Source: Hyphomicrobiaceae bacterium
Lineage (GTDB): Bacteria; Pseudomonadota; Alphaproteobacteria; Rhizobiales; Hyphomicrobiaceae
NCBI GenBank assembly: GCA_020638035.1
Contig: JACKJI010000001.1
Coordinates: 262,850 to 326,849 of the forward strand
DNA: 64,000 nucleotides
Direction of reading: 5' to 3'
Position 1 is the first letter of the stretch, and the number at the start of each line of letters is the position of its first letter. Under the pieces are notes generated by a model. The model was given only the letters and a program-made list of their open reading frames with translations, had not been told where the DNA came from and ran no database searches. The position numbers were made by a program, and so were the translations under genes. Shown piece after piece: positions 52,897 to 62,748 of the stretch.

Positions 52897-52970
52897 GTGT
52901 GGTGTTCATCTCGCAATTGCCGACGAAGAACCAGCCGCAATTGTTGGTCGGCAATTGCGAGACACCACAC
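52897..52970. repeat. MITE-like palindromic element B
   Basis: GTGTGGTGT...CTCGCAATTGCCGAC at 52897-52924 pairs with 52947-52970 (24 pairs, a 4-base insertion in the left arm) around a 22-base loop. The right end is followed by TAG, so it also ends CACTAG like element A, 16 bases away. Confidence 0.6.
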
Positions 52971-53525
52971 TAGCTCGCCAGAATTCGCATCCCCACGCCG
53001 ACGACGCTCGTAACGCTCGGTAACTGCTTGCCCCACGAGGCTGCAGACTCATAGACCCGGAGCCCTAGTACTGTCGAGTTGAGCGTGATCATGGTGGAGT
53101 AGTTCAAGGGATCGCAGTCGCAACACATGGAAATGTGGCAGATCGGCTTGAACTTGGTGAAGCCACTCTCAACGAGATTTTGCCTCCCGTGCTGAGCGTT
53201 TTGGCGTCACTGATGGCGTTATGACTGCAGCGTGATGGCCCGGATGTACGGCGAGCAGCCCTGCTGCTCGCCCCCCAGTCGACCCAGTCCGAATCGAAGC
53301 TGTTTTCGGCCCGCAATTGCGTACCGGCCGGAAGATTGGCGATTGGTAGCCCAGCCATCGCTTCGCGCCACTTCGCACGCCTTCTTCGCTAGCAACAATG
53401 CAACGCACCACTGCTCATCGGAACAGCGAAACAGACAAAACCAATCCGTGCCTCCGCGCCAGACCAGGCGGAAGCACGGATCAAAAGTTCTGCGATACTA
53501 CGCGGATACGTTGAAGGGGGCGAAC

Positions 53526-54305
53526 CTAGAAGGAGAAGCTATAGCCAATACCGCCATAAGCACCTTCGCCGCCACCGAGTCCGATGCCGCCCTCATCAGC
53601 GAATTGATAGCCGCCATAAACGGTCACCCTGCTGCTCAACGTGCCCAACGGAACAGCAAAATCCACGAACCCGCCGACGCGCTGGACATCGTACCCTTCA
53701 TTGCCGCTGGCACCGCCTTCGATACCGAAGATCATGCCCTCGTGCCTGAGACCCAAGCGACCGCGGGTCCAGTAGGTATCGAATGCAGTAGAATAGGAAG
53801 CCAGCACGCCGACATAGAGCCGCGATGAAGCATCAGTCTCGAATTCGCCGACGACTTTAAAGCCGACCTCGTCACCGTTGACCACATTGAATGGATCGTT
53901 CGGCGTAAGATCGAAGCTCTGGTAGTCGACGCCAACGTAGGCCGCAAAGCGCACTCCCGAGCGGAGCCACTGGTAGCCAACCATGGCATCGAAGAGCCAA
54001 CCGTCACCGTCGACTACGGTCGGGCCACCAAGTATCGTGTCGTATTCGAAGTTCGCATTCACGCCGACCACGCGGAACAGGATCCCGTCCCGACCGAGAT
54101 CGCGATTACCTGCGACAATGATACCCGTGTAGCCAGCAATCGAGTCTTCCGCGAAATCAATCCCAGAAAACGTCACCGCAGAGGTCGTCGAGGACGACCC
54201 GTGTTCAGCCGAAGCGGATGTTGCCAGAAGCGCCAGACAAGAGGCCGTAACACCGAAGAGAAAGCTCAGCTTTGCGCTGCGTGAACCCAAGAGGCTAACA
54301 GCCAT
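53526..54305 (-). CDS. BcsS-like outer-membrane beta-barrel protein
   Basis: A 259-residue protein with a signal peptide (LSFLFGVTASCLALLATSASA) and a barrel of alternating polar and hydrophobic strands ending in aromatic YSFSF, the usual outer-membrane C-terminus. TFSGIDFAEDSIAGYTGIIVA, DAMVGYQW and VRFAAYVGVDYQ match the 'cellulose biosynthesis protein BcsS' family. The start at 54305 has AAGGA at eight bases. No bcsA/B genes are here; the next gene upstream makes or modifies a polysaccharide, so a role in polymer export or anchoring is plausible. Confidence 0.8.
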   Translation of the reverse strand: MAVSLLGSRSAKLSFLFGVTASCLALLATSASAEHGSSSTTSAVTFSGIDFAEDSIAGYTGIIVAGNRDLGRDGILFRVVGVNANFEYDTILGGPTVVDGDGWLFDAMVGYQWLRSGVRFAAYVGVDYQSFDLTPNDPFNVVNGDEVGFKVVGEFETDASSRLYVGVLASYSTAFDTYWTRGRLGLRHEGMIFGIEGGASGNEGYDVQRVGGFVDFAVPLGTLSSRVTVYGGYQFADEGGIGLGGGEGAYGGIGYSFSF

Positions 54306-54460
54306 GCTCATAATCCTTGCAAGAAGAACCCTACGCATGGAACTACTGGGTTGCGAATTTTGACAGTAACGGGCGCGGGCACGAATCAGTCCCTCGCAAT
54401 CACATTAAGAATTAGCATGAGTCGCAGTTTGCCACGTGGCTATGGCGCCACTTCCACAAC

Positions 54461-57400
54461 CTAAATTTTGCTCTGAGCCGGGTTTTGCAGGCCTGCCCTC
54501 GGCAGCTTATCCCATCCGACGAGCCTGCCTCGTATCGCCGCAGCCAAGCTCTTCAGCGCAACATAATAGATGAGCTGGCGGTAGCAAAACCGCTGCAAAA
54601 CGAGCATTGGGAACAGGTAGAGCGGGGGCCGCCGACCGTCGATCTTGTATGCTAGCAGGCCGACCATCAGCTCAAGGAGCTGCCAGATCGCCCAGTAAGT
54701 GACAAGTGTGGTGGTTCTCCCCGACAACCCCGCCGCCTGACCTTGGATATAGAAGTGTCCATCCGCGATCAGGCTTGCGATAAGCAGCATGTCGATAACC
54801 GGCGCGGCAAGCGCAAAGAAAAATTGAAACAGCAATATGTTCGGCAGGGTAAGGAACTTTATGCCCCTTGCGCCGCGGTAGCGGATGCAGTCGAGGTTCT
54901 TCCACGCCACCTGCAGGGTCCCAAACATCCAGCGGAATCTTTGACGCAAAAATAGTCTTACAGTTGCAGGGGCTTCTGTGACTGCGATCGCTCGTGGCTC
55001 AGTAAGGACCGTCCAGCCCGCCCGCTGCAATTTGATCGTCACGTCGGCATCTTCCGCGAGGGTATCCTCGCCATAGCCGCCAACGCTGAGCAGCGCCTCC
55101 CGCCGCCAAGCCCCAATTGCTCCTGGCACAACGCTGATGGCATGCACTGTCTCGAAGGCCCGGCGATCGAGATTCTGGCTGATCGTGTACTCAAGTTCCT
55201 GGAATTTCGTAATGAGATTTCGACTGTTGCCAACGTCGACGGTACCCGCAACCGCTCCAACCGTGGGATCGCTGAAATGGCGTGTCAGCCAGAACACGGC
55301 GCCCTTCTCAAGGCGCGTATCGGCATCGATCGCGACAACGACGTCCGCATCCGTCTCCTGAAGGGCCGTATTCAGCGCCGAGGCCTTGCCACCATTGATC
55401 TTGCGGATCACCCTGGCGTTAGCACGACCCACGATTGTTGCCTCGGCAACATCCGCCGTTCGGTCAGCGGAGCCGTCGTCAATTATGATGATTTCAACGC
55501 TTGGATCTACGCTGTCTATGAGCGACGAGATCGACTGAGCAATCACCTTCTCTTCATTGTAGGCAGGAACCAGGATCGCGACCTTTTCGGGCTGCCAGTC
55601 ATTCGTGATGCGCAGCTTGTTTCGCCTCTGTTGGGCAATCGCGCCGACACTTACAAGGAACAGGCGGCCGATACCGAGGCTTATTGAAATTACGAACAAT
55701 GCGGACAACATGTTGCTACCGGTGCTGAGCATCGTGAAGCCCAGGTTGTTCACCGACGCCTCGTACGCACCTCCGCTCTTGATTGAAGGCATGACCTCAT
55801 CACGCTTCATATCAAGGAGTTCGTGAACTGTTACGAAGTGGAATCCCTCACCCCGAAGTTGATCGATGATAGCCGGGAGCGCATCGACCGTCTGCTGTCG
55901 ATCTCCACCCCCATCGTGCAACAAGACGATGTTACCTTCGCGGGCGCGGGCGTAAGAAACGGTCCGCTCAACGATCTTATCTGAGCCTGGACGTGCCCAA
56001 TCCAGTGGATCAATCTTGAGGCCGATCGTCATGTAGCCCAGCCGGGCGGCAGCAAGCAGCGCGGCCGCTTCATCCTTGTTGACCGGCTCGGAATCCTTAT
56101 TGAATGGCGGCCGGAAAAGATGGGTTCCGATTCCCAACTTGGCTTCCAGCACGCGCTGTGTTGCGTTGAGCTCAAGATCAAGGAGCGTCGGGCCCACAAG
56201 CCTCAAATTTGGATGGGTGAAGGTGTGATTGCCGATGTCGTGCCCATCGTTATAGATCCGCTCCAATAGCGTGGGCTCCATCGATGCGTTGGCACCAACG
56301 ACGAAGAACGTAGCCTTTACGTCCTTTTCTCGCAGAATGTCGAGTATCTGCGAGGTATAGGCGCGCGATGGACCGTCATCGAAAGTGAGCGCAAGCTTCT
56401 TATCCTTGTTATGTCCCCAGCGATGAAGGCTTAGAGACCTTGGCCTTTCGAGAACCGTCTGCGACGTGATGAGATTGAAGTTCCGGTTGAATTGCAATTC
56501 ACGCCGACCGACCGTTTGTCGGTCCTTGACGGTTAAGACTTCTCCTTCGCCCTTGTGTACGATACCGCCGGTAGGTTCGATCTGCTGGAGGTCGCTGAGG
56601 ATCGCCTCTTCCGCAACTCGCTGTCTCGCGAAGCTGGCCCAGACCGTCGGGTCTTCCGTTCCAAGACGCCAAAGTGCGAGGCCGCCCGGCTTCATGGCGA
56701 GCGCCGCGGCAACTTGATTATACGTCGTAATGCCATCAAGCATCCAAACCCGATGCTTGTTCTTGCCGCTCGATTGATAGCCAAATGTCGAATTCAGGCT
56801 ATCTTCGTCGAACGAATGCGTGCTGTTCGAATCGTCAAGCAGGTCCCACGCTTCGGCGACGGTAATGGAGCGTGCTCCACCATTTTCCGCCCAGTCGACT
56901 GCATACGAGCCGATCGCAATGATGAATTTTGTGCCCGTGTTGGTCTCGAACACACGATCCAGGAAGCTCTCGAACCAGCCTTGCGCGCTCAACGGACCCG
57001 CGTCTCCGCCATCCCAATGCTGATCGTATGCAAGGAGAATTACGTGATCGACAGCTTCGGACAGTTGCCAGTAATCAAATCGATCTTCGTAGGCAGGCAA
57101 CGTTACGAGCGTCTTTCGGCCTTCCTTCGACAGGCGTCCTTTCAGCTCGGAAAGAAACAATAGATAAGGCTCGATCGACGTATCGCTGAGCTCCTTGAAA
57201 TCAATGACGACGCCAGCGTCGCGCTTCGCCGCCAGGCGCTCGGCTATCGCAGAGACATAGGTCTGGCGCCGTCCTGCATCTGAGAGGATAGATTCGATGC
57301 CCTTGCTATCCCAACCATCGCTGGCGGGGTTGTAGTTGTTCACGACGGGCATGATCTGGAGATGATGCGCATTCTTCTGAATCCAAAGGCGCGACTCTGC

Positions 57401-57817
57401 TTCCTGGCGCGCCCGAGAACTCATCAATTCGTTTGACGTCGCGTTGATCTGAAGCCACTCGGGCAATAGCACATCGAATTTGTTGACATTGAGCCTGAGC
57501 GAATAGAAGCCGTTGTCGTCCCAGCTATTGAAGAATGCGAAGCGCGGAACGCTCTTGCCCTCGTCGGTCGAATTCCGCGAATGGAAGAGGTTGAGCCCCA
57601 CTCGATTGGTCCCAAGCGATAGAGGCAGACCACCGGCGCTAAGTGAACGTTCGATCGCCAATCGGAATTTTGGGAGAACCGTAGGGGTCGCGAGACTTGC
57701 CGCAAGACTAGCCAGGATCAAAAACGTCACGATTAACGCACCAAAGAACAAGGTGCGAAATGCGAGACCTCTTTTCCCGTTGGGGTCGTGAAAAACTTGA
57801 CCGCGTCGATCAGCCAT
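54461..57817 (-). CDS. trifunctional GH18-like / CE4 polysaccharide deacetylase / processive GT2 fusion
   Basis: An 1118-residue envelope protein. An N-terminal membrane segment (21-44) is followed by a GH18-like domain (about 90-400). A CE4 deacetylase domain spans about 470-670 with all motifs intact: TFDDGP (478-483), HTFTH (531-535), RPPF (569-572), DPLDWARPG and VLLHDGG. After a second membrane segment comes a hyaluronan/chitin-synthase-type GT2 (745-970) with DDGS, DAD (831-833), AED (921-923) and QRFRW (959-963), then C-terminal membrane helices. In the GH18 part the DxxDxDxE region reads VVIDFKE (204-209), with Lys where the catalytic Glu is expected. A GlcNAc-type polymer made, deacetylated and trimmed is the likely theme. 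Confidence 0.9.
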   Translation of the reverse strand: MADRRGQVFHDPNGKRGLAFRTLFFGALIVTFLILASLAASLATPTVLPKFRLAIERSLSAGGLPLSLGTNRVGLNLFHSRNSTDEGKSVPRFAFFNSWDDNGFYSLRLNVNKFDVLLPEWLQINATSNELMSSRARQEAESRLWIQKNAHHLQIMPVVNNYNPASDGWDSKGIESILSDAGRRQTYVSAIAERLAAKRDAGVVIDFKELSDTSIEPYLLFLSELKGRLSKEGRKTLVTLPAYEDRFDYWQLSEAVDHVILLAYDQHWDGGDAGPLSAQGWFESFLDRVFETNTGTKFIIAIGSYAVDWAENGGARSITVAEAWDLLDDSNSTHSFDEDSLNSTFGYQSSGKNKHRVWMLDGITTYNQVAAALAMKPGGLALWRLGTEDPTVWASFARQRVAEEAILSDLQQIEPTGGIVHKGEGEVLTVKDRQTVGRRELQFNRNFNLITSQTVLERPRSLSLHRWGHNKDKKLALTFDDGPSRAYTSQILDILREKDVKATFFVVGANASMEPTLLERIYNDGHDIGNHTFTHPNLRLVGPTLLDLELNATQRVLEAKLGIGTHLFRPPFNKDSEPVNKDEAAALLAAARLGYMTIGLKIDPLDWARPGSDKIVERTVSYARAREGNIVLLHDGGGDRQQTVDALPAIIDQLRGEGFHFVTVHELLDMKRDEVMPSIKSGGAYEASVNNLGFTMLSTGSNMLSALFVISISLGIGRLFLVSVGAIAQQRRNKLRITNDWQPEKVAILVPAYNEEKVIAQSISSLIDSVDPSVEIIIIDDGSADRTADVAEATIVGRANARVIRKINGGKASALNTALQETDADVVVAIDADTRLEKGAVFWLTRHFSDPTVGAVAGTVDVGNSRNLITKFQELEYTISQNLDRRAFETVHAISVVPGAIGAWRREALLSVGGYGEDTLAEDADVTIKLQRAGWTVLTEPRAIAVTEAPATVRLFLRQRFRWMFGTLQVAWKNLDCIRYRGARGIKFLTLPNILLFQFFFALAAPVIDMLLIASLIADGHFYIQGQAAGLSGRTTTLVTYWAIWQLLELMVGLLAYKIDGRRPPLYLFPMLVLQRFCYRQLIYYVALKSLAAAIRGRLVGWDKLPRAGLQNPAQSKI

Positions 57818-58002
57818 TTGCCTGACAAACTACAAGCCGGCGACACAAGTCGCGGGGCACCAATAATTGACCGTAAGGGTCGCAGTTTGCCGCTCTAATT
57901 CAAGACATCCGTAAGTAATTAGTTAACCTTTTCATCCGACGTCGGATTTTAATATCGAAGCCATCCCTGACATGATGGAAATGATCCGGGCTGGCTGGAA
58001 CG

Positions 58003-58533
58003 TCAGCGCGCCTGAGTGACCAGATCCCCCTCGGTAGCAGGTTCTGTGCCGCGGGTTCGGGCGGCGAACCGGCAGGCAACCGCATGCCCTATCCGATCAC
58101 TCAACTCTGCGAATGCTGCGAAGCCAAAAGCAATGTCGGGATCCAGGCTGCCGTCCGCAGCAGAAGAAACATCGCGCCCGAGCTTCCACTCCTGTCCGTC
58201 AGGACGTGGACAAGCTGTCATCGCGGCCGACGTAAACCCGAACAGATAAGCCTGCGATGCATTTTCCAAGATCAAAGGCTGCTGCGCACTGATACGCACG
58301 ACGAACCAGTATCCGCCTAGCGCCAAGACTAATGTCACGAGGAAAATCTGCAAAATTCGAACGCGGCTAGCGCGTTGCGAGGTTCGCCCGACTAACGCCG
58401 GACTCCGCACGCCACAGCCCAACGGCGAGGGAGCGCGGGGAACACAGGTCGCAAGCTCATCGGCACCCGTCATTCGAGCGGAATGACGCAAGGCGGGCAC
58501 GCCTACAGAGTTGGAACCTGTTCCTTCGGCCAC
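58003..58533 (-). CDS. hypothetical single-pass membrane protein
   Basis: Up to 176 residues, unrecognised. One membrane segment (VRILQIFLVTLVLALGGYWFVV, about 58-79) is followed by about 95 residues predicted outside the cytoplasm. These contain two Cys (TACPRPDG and VACRFAAR) that could form a disulfide. The N-terminal 55 residues look unlike protein of this type, so the real start may be later. It lies between the polysaccharide synthase fusion and the DUF3131 gene and may belong to that locus. Confidence 0.5.
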   Translation of the reverse strand: MAEGTGSNSVGVPALRHSARMTGADELATCVPRAPSPLGCGVRSPALVGRTSQRASRVRILQIFLVTLVLALGGYWFVVRISAQQPLILENASQAYLFGFTSAAMTACPRPDGQEWKLGRDVSSAADGSLDPDIAFGFAAFAELSDRIGHAVACRFAARTRGTEPATEGDLVTQAR

Positions 58534-58749
58534 GCCGCATTCCCCCCAATTTCACCGAACATCTGAATGGGCATCATAATGCTTCGGTCAATCGGGCAAT
58601 TAAGGTTTTCAACCGAATTCACACACGCGCCTGGCGGTTTGGTCCTATGAAGGTTGCCGTGGTTTTTTTGCCGCTTCATGCCGAAGCTCGCCAATTACCC
58701 CAGTTGTTGGTCGTCGACATATTCTGGCGTCGATCTGGAGGGATACTCA

Positions 58750-60000
58750 ATGTCGAACTTGAAGTCCTGCCTGCGTGCGGTCTTCGCGTGCGCATGCACC
58801 GTAGCCTTGTTGACTACTGCGAACGCCAATGAGCCAACCGATATGATGGAGCAGGAGTTGCGCAGCGACGCTGTCCACGCATGGCGGTATTTTGAGAGAA
58901 AATCTGCTGCGCTTCCTGGGATCACCGCGCCAAACATTTGGCTAGAGGATGAAGGCGAAGTCGGCTCCTATGACATCGTCACGATGTGGGACGTAGGATC
59001 GATCATTCTCGCCACGGTATCCGCGCGATCACTGGACATCATTGACGGCGAAACGTTCGATATCCGCGTACGTGGCATCCTGGACTTCCTCAAGAAGGCT
59101 GCCTACACCACGAAGTCGGGCGCGATACCCAATTTCAGAAGCAAGACAGATACCGCAAAATCGGTGGAAGCGGGCTACGACGCAACAGATACCGGGCGTC
59201 TTTTCATAGCGCTGCATGTGCTCGATAAGGCGACCGACGGGAAGTACAATATTTCGGACCTGTTCAGCCGGTGGGCCATAGACTCCACGATTCGGAACGG
59301 AACGATTTCAGACATCAAAGACGGAGCAATAATTTCCGCGGAGTCGAATATCTATCGCTACTACGTCTCTCGGGGATATTCGCTTTGGTCGTGCAAGCAC
59401 GAAAATTCTTACAGTGGCGCGTTGCCCGGCACGAGTGATGCGGCGACATCGGCGTTTCTCGACGAGCTCGGGCGTATCGGTCCGATCGCGACCGAACCCA
59501 GCGCCGCGGAAGTTGTGGAACTAGGAGCTTCCCCGTTCTCGACCGCCATCCTCGGCGTCCTCGGGAAACGACAGCAAACGCGTTTCGATGAAACCGGAAA
59601 ATTGACGAGTGTTTCCGAGACACCCATCGATCGGGCGCCCTGGTTTACTTATCAAGGTCTCGATCTCACCCAAGATGGCGAAGCGGCGTGGACCGTGTAC
59701 CCTTATCATACGGAAAAAAGATGGGCGAAACCCTCATTCGCTTCTGAGAACCGGATCGTCAATTCGAAGGCCGCGTTCCTGTGGTTAGCCGTAGAACCGA
59801 GCGAATACACGAAGAAAGTCTGGAAGTATGTCCGCGAGAAAGCCCGCTCAAACAAGTACGGTTTTCATCCGGGCGTCTACGAAGCAACTGAAAAGCCCGT
59901 CACAAACATCGATCTGAACACCAACGCAGCCATTCTCGAGGCCGCAGCCTATATACTCAAAGGCCGCACCCCGCTTTCTGACCAGAAGGTCGGATTGTAA
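58750..60000 (+). CDS. DUF3131 domain-containing secreted protein
   Basis: A 416-residue protein starting at ATG 58750 (GGAGG eight bases upstream) with a signal peptide (VFACACTVALLTTANANE). The DUF3131 domain is seen as VTMWDVGSIILATVSARSLDII, the SVEAGYDATDTGRLFIALHVLD block, and the C-terminal NTNAAILEAAAYILKGR. This is an alpha/alpha-barrel fold related to glucoamylase-like and glycan-active proteins; no catalytic residue is established. It is divergent from the GH18/CE4/GT2 fusion and probably acts on, or binds, the same polysaccharide in the periplasm. Confidence 0.85.
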   Translation: MSNLKSCLRAVFACACTVALLTTANANEPTDMMEQELRSDAVHAWRYFERKSAALPGITAPNIWLEDEGEVGSYDIVTMWDVGSIILATVSARSLDIIDGETFDIRVRGILDFLKKAAYTTKSGAIPNFRSKTDTAKSVEAGYDATDTGRLFIALHVLDKATDGKYNISDLFSRWAIDSTIRNGTISDIKDGAIISAESNIYRYYVSRGYSLWSCKHENSYSGALPGTSDAATSAFLDELGRIGPIATEPSAAEVVELGASPFSTAILGVLGKRQQTRFDETGKLTSVSETPIDRAPWFTYQGLDLTQDGEAAWTVYPYHTEKRWAKPSFASENRIVNSKAAFLWLAVEPSEYTKKVWKYVREKARSNKYGFHPGVYEATEKPVTNIDLNTNAAILEAAAYILKGRTPLSDQKVGL

Positions 60001-60202
60001 ACGGCACTTTTCGACCTGGAACGCTCGACCAGGCTCCGCCGCTCCACTTCGGTTCGCCAACCGTAAAACCGTTTGGCTGGACACAGTGGCGCGGCTTTCG
60101 AGCATCATCAGGGTGCGCCCGTGACGGCCTGACAACAGCCGACCTAACTAGACCCATTTTCGGAAAAAAATATAGCCACATCAGCGCATTAGACTGACTG
60201 CG

Positions 60203-60292
60203 TGGCGGAGAGGGAGGGATTCGAACCCTCGATACCCTTGCGAGTATGCCGCATTTCGAGTGCGGTGCTTTCAACCACTCAGCCACCTCTCC
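60203..60292 (-). tRNA. tRNA-Ser(CGA)
   Basis: 90-nt class II tRNA on the minus strand with encoded CCA: acceptor GGAGAGG paired with CCTCTCC, anticodon stem CCGCA/TGCGG around loop CTCGAAA (anticodon CGA), a long variable arm and T-arm GAGGG-TTCGAAT-CCCTC. Confidence 0.97.
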
Positions 60293-60697
60293 GGATCAGG
60301 CGTCAGCGCCGAGGAAGGCAGGCTTGTAGCCTGAGACACCCGGACGATCAAGGGCTTCCGCGCGGCCATTCCGGGACGCTAGCGTCCCCTGCGACCAGGC
60401 GCCTGTCACGCCGCGCGATGGGCTAGCGACGCATCCCGGCGCTTCGACCCGCGCAAAGCAAATGACCACCTGACCAAAGACAGCCCGGTCCCGGCATCGG
60501 GCACCTTGCCGCCCACGGATCACGGATGTCATCGCCACCTAAAGCAGCACGGATGATCGCTGGCATAGTCCATGTGGTGCCCTTCCGCACGCCAACCTGA
60601 GGCCGAACCTCAACACTGACAAAAGTTCGGGCCTACGCGCGTTGCTCCGCCTCAACCGAATATGTTAAGCCCCCAAGACCATCGTTTGAGGACATTC
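60293..60697. other. intergenic region, no supported gene
   Basis: 405 bases between tRNA-Ser(CGA) and the DD-carboxypeptidase gene. Its frames lack starts and recognisable products. It should contain the divergent promoters. Confidence 0.4.
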
Positions 60698-61798
60698 ATG
60701 CGCGCTGGTGTCATTGCGAGTAGTTTGTTGGCCCTGATGCTGCTGCCCAACGGCGCCGCACACGCGGGACCAGCATTGCTGTTCGAATCGTCCTCAGGCA
60801 AGGTCCTTTATGCCGAGGACGTCGACAACCTCTGGCACCCGGCCTCGCTCACCAAGATCATGACGGCCTACATCACCTTCGAGGCGATCCGCGAAGGCAA
60901 GCTCAAGCTCGACGACAAGATTGTCAACTCCGAGGTTGCTGCAAAGGAGCCACCGAGCAAGATTGGGCTGCCCGTTGGCGCCGAGATCTCCGTTGAGTTG
61001 GCGCTGAAAGCCCTGATCGTCAAATCGGCCAACGACGTTGCTGTGATGCTGGCCGAGGCGATCGGCGGCAACGTGGACGGCTTCGTCGAGCGCATGAATG
61101 CCACCGCTCGGCGGCTTGGCATGACGCGAACCACTTTCGTCAATCCAAACGGGCTGCCGGCCGACGCCCAGGTGACCACAGCCCGTGATCTCGCGAAGCT
61201 CGCACGCGCCGTCGTCCGCGACTTCCCGCAGTATTCCGAACTCTGGTCCATGCCCGACTTCCACATGGGCAAACGCCGTCTCGCTTCGCATAACTCTCTG
61301 CTTCGATCGTTCGAAGGAGCGGACGGCCTGAAGACGGGTTTCATCTGCGACAGCGGCTTCAACGTCGTGGCGAGCGCAACTCGCGATGGAACGCGCCTGA
61401 TGGCCGTGGTGCTGGGGGAGCCGTCGAGCGGCGAGCGCACCGTGCGCGCAGCCAGCCTCCTCGAACATGGATTCCAGCACTATGGCTGGAAAACGTTTTT
61501 CAATGCCACGAGCCTTGACGATTTGCCACTCGACAAGGATGCCAAGTCCGTCGTCAGCATCCGCGACAGCGTCGTATCGTGGGGCTGCGGGAACGGGTCG
61601 AAAGCCACTGCGGCGTCGAAAGCACGTCGCCTCAAGGCACGGGCGGCACGGACCAAGCTGCGCCGCAAGTCCGGAGCTGCAACGCAGTCGGCAAAGAAGA
61701 CGAACGCACCTGCCGAGGCAACGACCAAATCGGGCGCGACCAAGGAAGCAAGCACACTCAGCGCAGAGAAGCCCAGCGCGACCAAGAAGGCGAATTAA
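60698..61798 (+). CDS. D-alanyl-D-alanine carboxypeptidase (PBP5/6-like, S11)
   Basis: Trims the terminal D-Ala of peptidoglycan pentapeptides in the periplasm. The 366-residue protein has a signal peptide (LLALMLLPNGAAHA) and the three active-site motifs: SLTK (Ser50, Lys53), SAN (110-112) and KTG (212-214). The PBP5-type C-terminal beta domain and amphipathic membrane anchor are replaced by about 90 Lys/Ala/Thr-rich residues. The start at 60698 has GAGG upstream; an in-frame ATG at 60662 is possible. Confidence 0.93.
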   Translation: MRAGVIASSLLALMLLPNGAAHAGPALLFESSSGKVLYAEDVDNLWHPASLTKIMTAYITFEAIREGKLKLDDKIVNSEVAAKEPPSKIGLPVGAEISVELALKALIVKSANDVAVMLAEAIGGNVDGFVERMNATARRLGMTRTTFVNPNGLPADAQVTTARDLAKLARAVVRDFPQYSELWSMPDFHMGKRRLASHNSLLRSFEGADGLKTGFICDSGFNVVASATRDGTRLMAVVLGEPSSGERTVRAASLLEHGFQHYGWKTFFNATSLDDLPLDKDAKSVVSIRDSVVSWGCGNGSKATAASKARRLKARAARTKLRRKSGAATQSAKKTNAPAEATTKSGATKEASTLSAEKPSATKKAN

Positions 61799-61873
61799 GG
61801 TCTACTGGCCTCCGCTCAGACCCTGCTCGGATCCCGCGAAATTCTTCTCGCTCCGCCGGCTAGGCTAGCACGC

Positions 61874-62194
61874 TCAAACAATCAACTCGAGAGACTTTCC
61901 ACGATATGGGCAGCCGCCGCTGTAGGGCGGCGGTCGCGCTTCTTCCTCGCCCGATTCGCGTTCGCCAGGTCCAGCGTCATCCTCTCGCAATGGCGGCGTA
62001 GCACGCCTCTCCGGCGACGCGCCGCCACTGCCCGCAGGCGGCGCCAATCGGGGTGGGCCCTCGTCTTCAGCCGCTGACCCTGGCGATGCGGCAAACATGG
62101 TGGATGCCAGCAGAGTTGTCGCGATAAATTTGCCAACGGAAGATGCGAGGTCACCCCAGCGGAACACAGAACCTGGCGGGTCGCACGTCGGCAT
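61874..62194 (-). CDS. small secreted Pro/Glu-rich hypothetical protein
   Basis: A 106-residue protein from ATG 62194 (GAGG upstream): signal peptide (FIATTLLASTMFAASPGSAA), then a low-complexity stretch rich in Pro, Gly, Glu and Arg ending with a short segment containing a single Cys (GGCPYRG). I recognise no family. It is convergent with the DD-carboxypeptidase gene, 75 bases away. It may be real, but codon evidence alone supports it. Confidence 0.45.
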   Translation of the reverse strand: MPTCDPPGSVFRWGDLASSVGKFIATTLLASTMFAASPGSAAEDEGPPRLAPPAGSGGASPERRATPPLREDDAGPGERESGEEEARPPPYSGGCPYRGKSLELIV

Positions 62195-62475
62195 GGCTCG
62201 GATCCTCACGCTGGTCTTTTGGTTTTTAACGATACCATCGCAGCGTGGTGGTGGAACAGCGTCAACACATGCATGTGCCGGAACTGGACGCGAAGCCCCG
62301 CACCCGGCCCCTGGGACTCCGGCCGACACCCGGCTGTGGTCGGAGCCCGTCCCCCCGCCGTACCAAGCTGGCGCACAACGGACTGGCGCTGGATTTGCAA
62401 CAGAACGCCAGCCGGCAAGCGGCGCAACAACAGCCAGTTAAACGAGAATATTAACAGGACTTTGAGGCAAGTGTG

Positions 62476-62700
62476 ATGGCATGCGGATGGCTTCCCGAGG
62501 AGGATGCGACACCGACCCCAAAAGACGTCGAGTTCATGGCCCTGACACTGGAAGGGCAACATGGAGAACATGCCGCCGAAGTAGCCGAGTTCTTTGCCAG
62601 CCTCCACACCCACCGCGGCGACGCGGGCCGGAGCTGGGCATGGGCCGGTGTGGCGGAGCGTGTCCGACAACGCGAGCGACAGCGGTTGCACGCACGTTGA
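62476..62700 (+). CDS. small conserved-looking hypothetical protein
   Basis: A 74-residue, probably helical cytoplasmic protein with EFMALTLEGQHGEHAAEVAEFF and RSWAWAGVAERVRQRERQRL. Similar short His/Ala-rich proteins appear in other Hyphomicrobiales as far as I recall; function is unknown. ATG 62476 follows GAGG at eight bases. It lies just upstream of, and co-directional with, the flippase gene. Confidence 0.5.
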   Translation: MACGWLPEEDATPTPKDVEFMALTLEGQHGEHAAEVAEFFASLHTHRGDAGRSWAWAGVAERVRQRERQRLHAR

Positions 62701-62748
62701 GCATAAGATCGCCATGCGCGAGGCGGATTGACAACGGCGAGAAACGAC

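Larger units (their letters stand above)
52698..53525. other. intergenic region with two long hairpin elements
   Basis: 828 bases between xdhC-like and the BcsS-like gene with no supported gene. It contains two successive imperfect palindromes (52805-52880 and 52897-52970). The rest has scattered short frames only. Confidence 0.5.

Noticed and set aside
60202..60426. Open frame starting MAEREGFEPS
   Set aside because: Antisense translation of tRNA-Ser(CGA), the same artefact.
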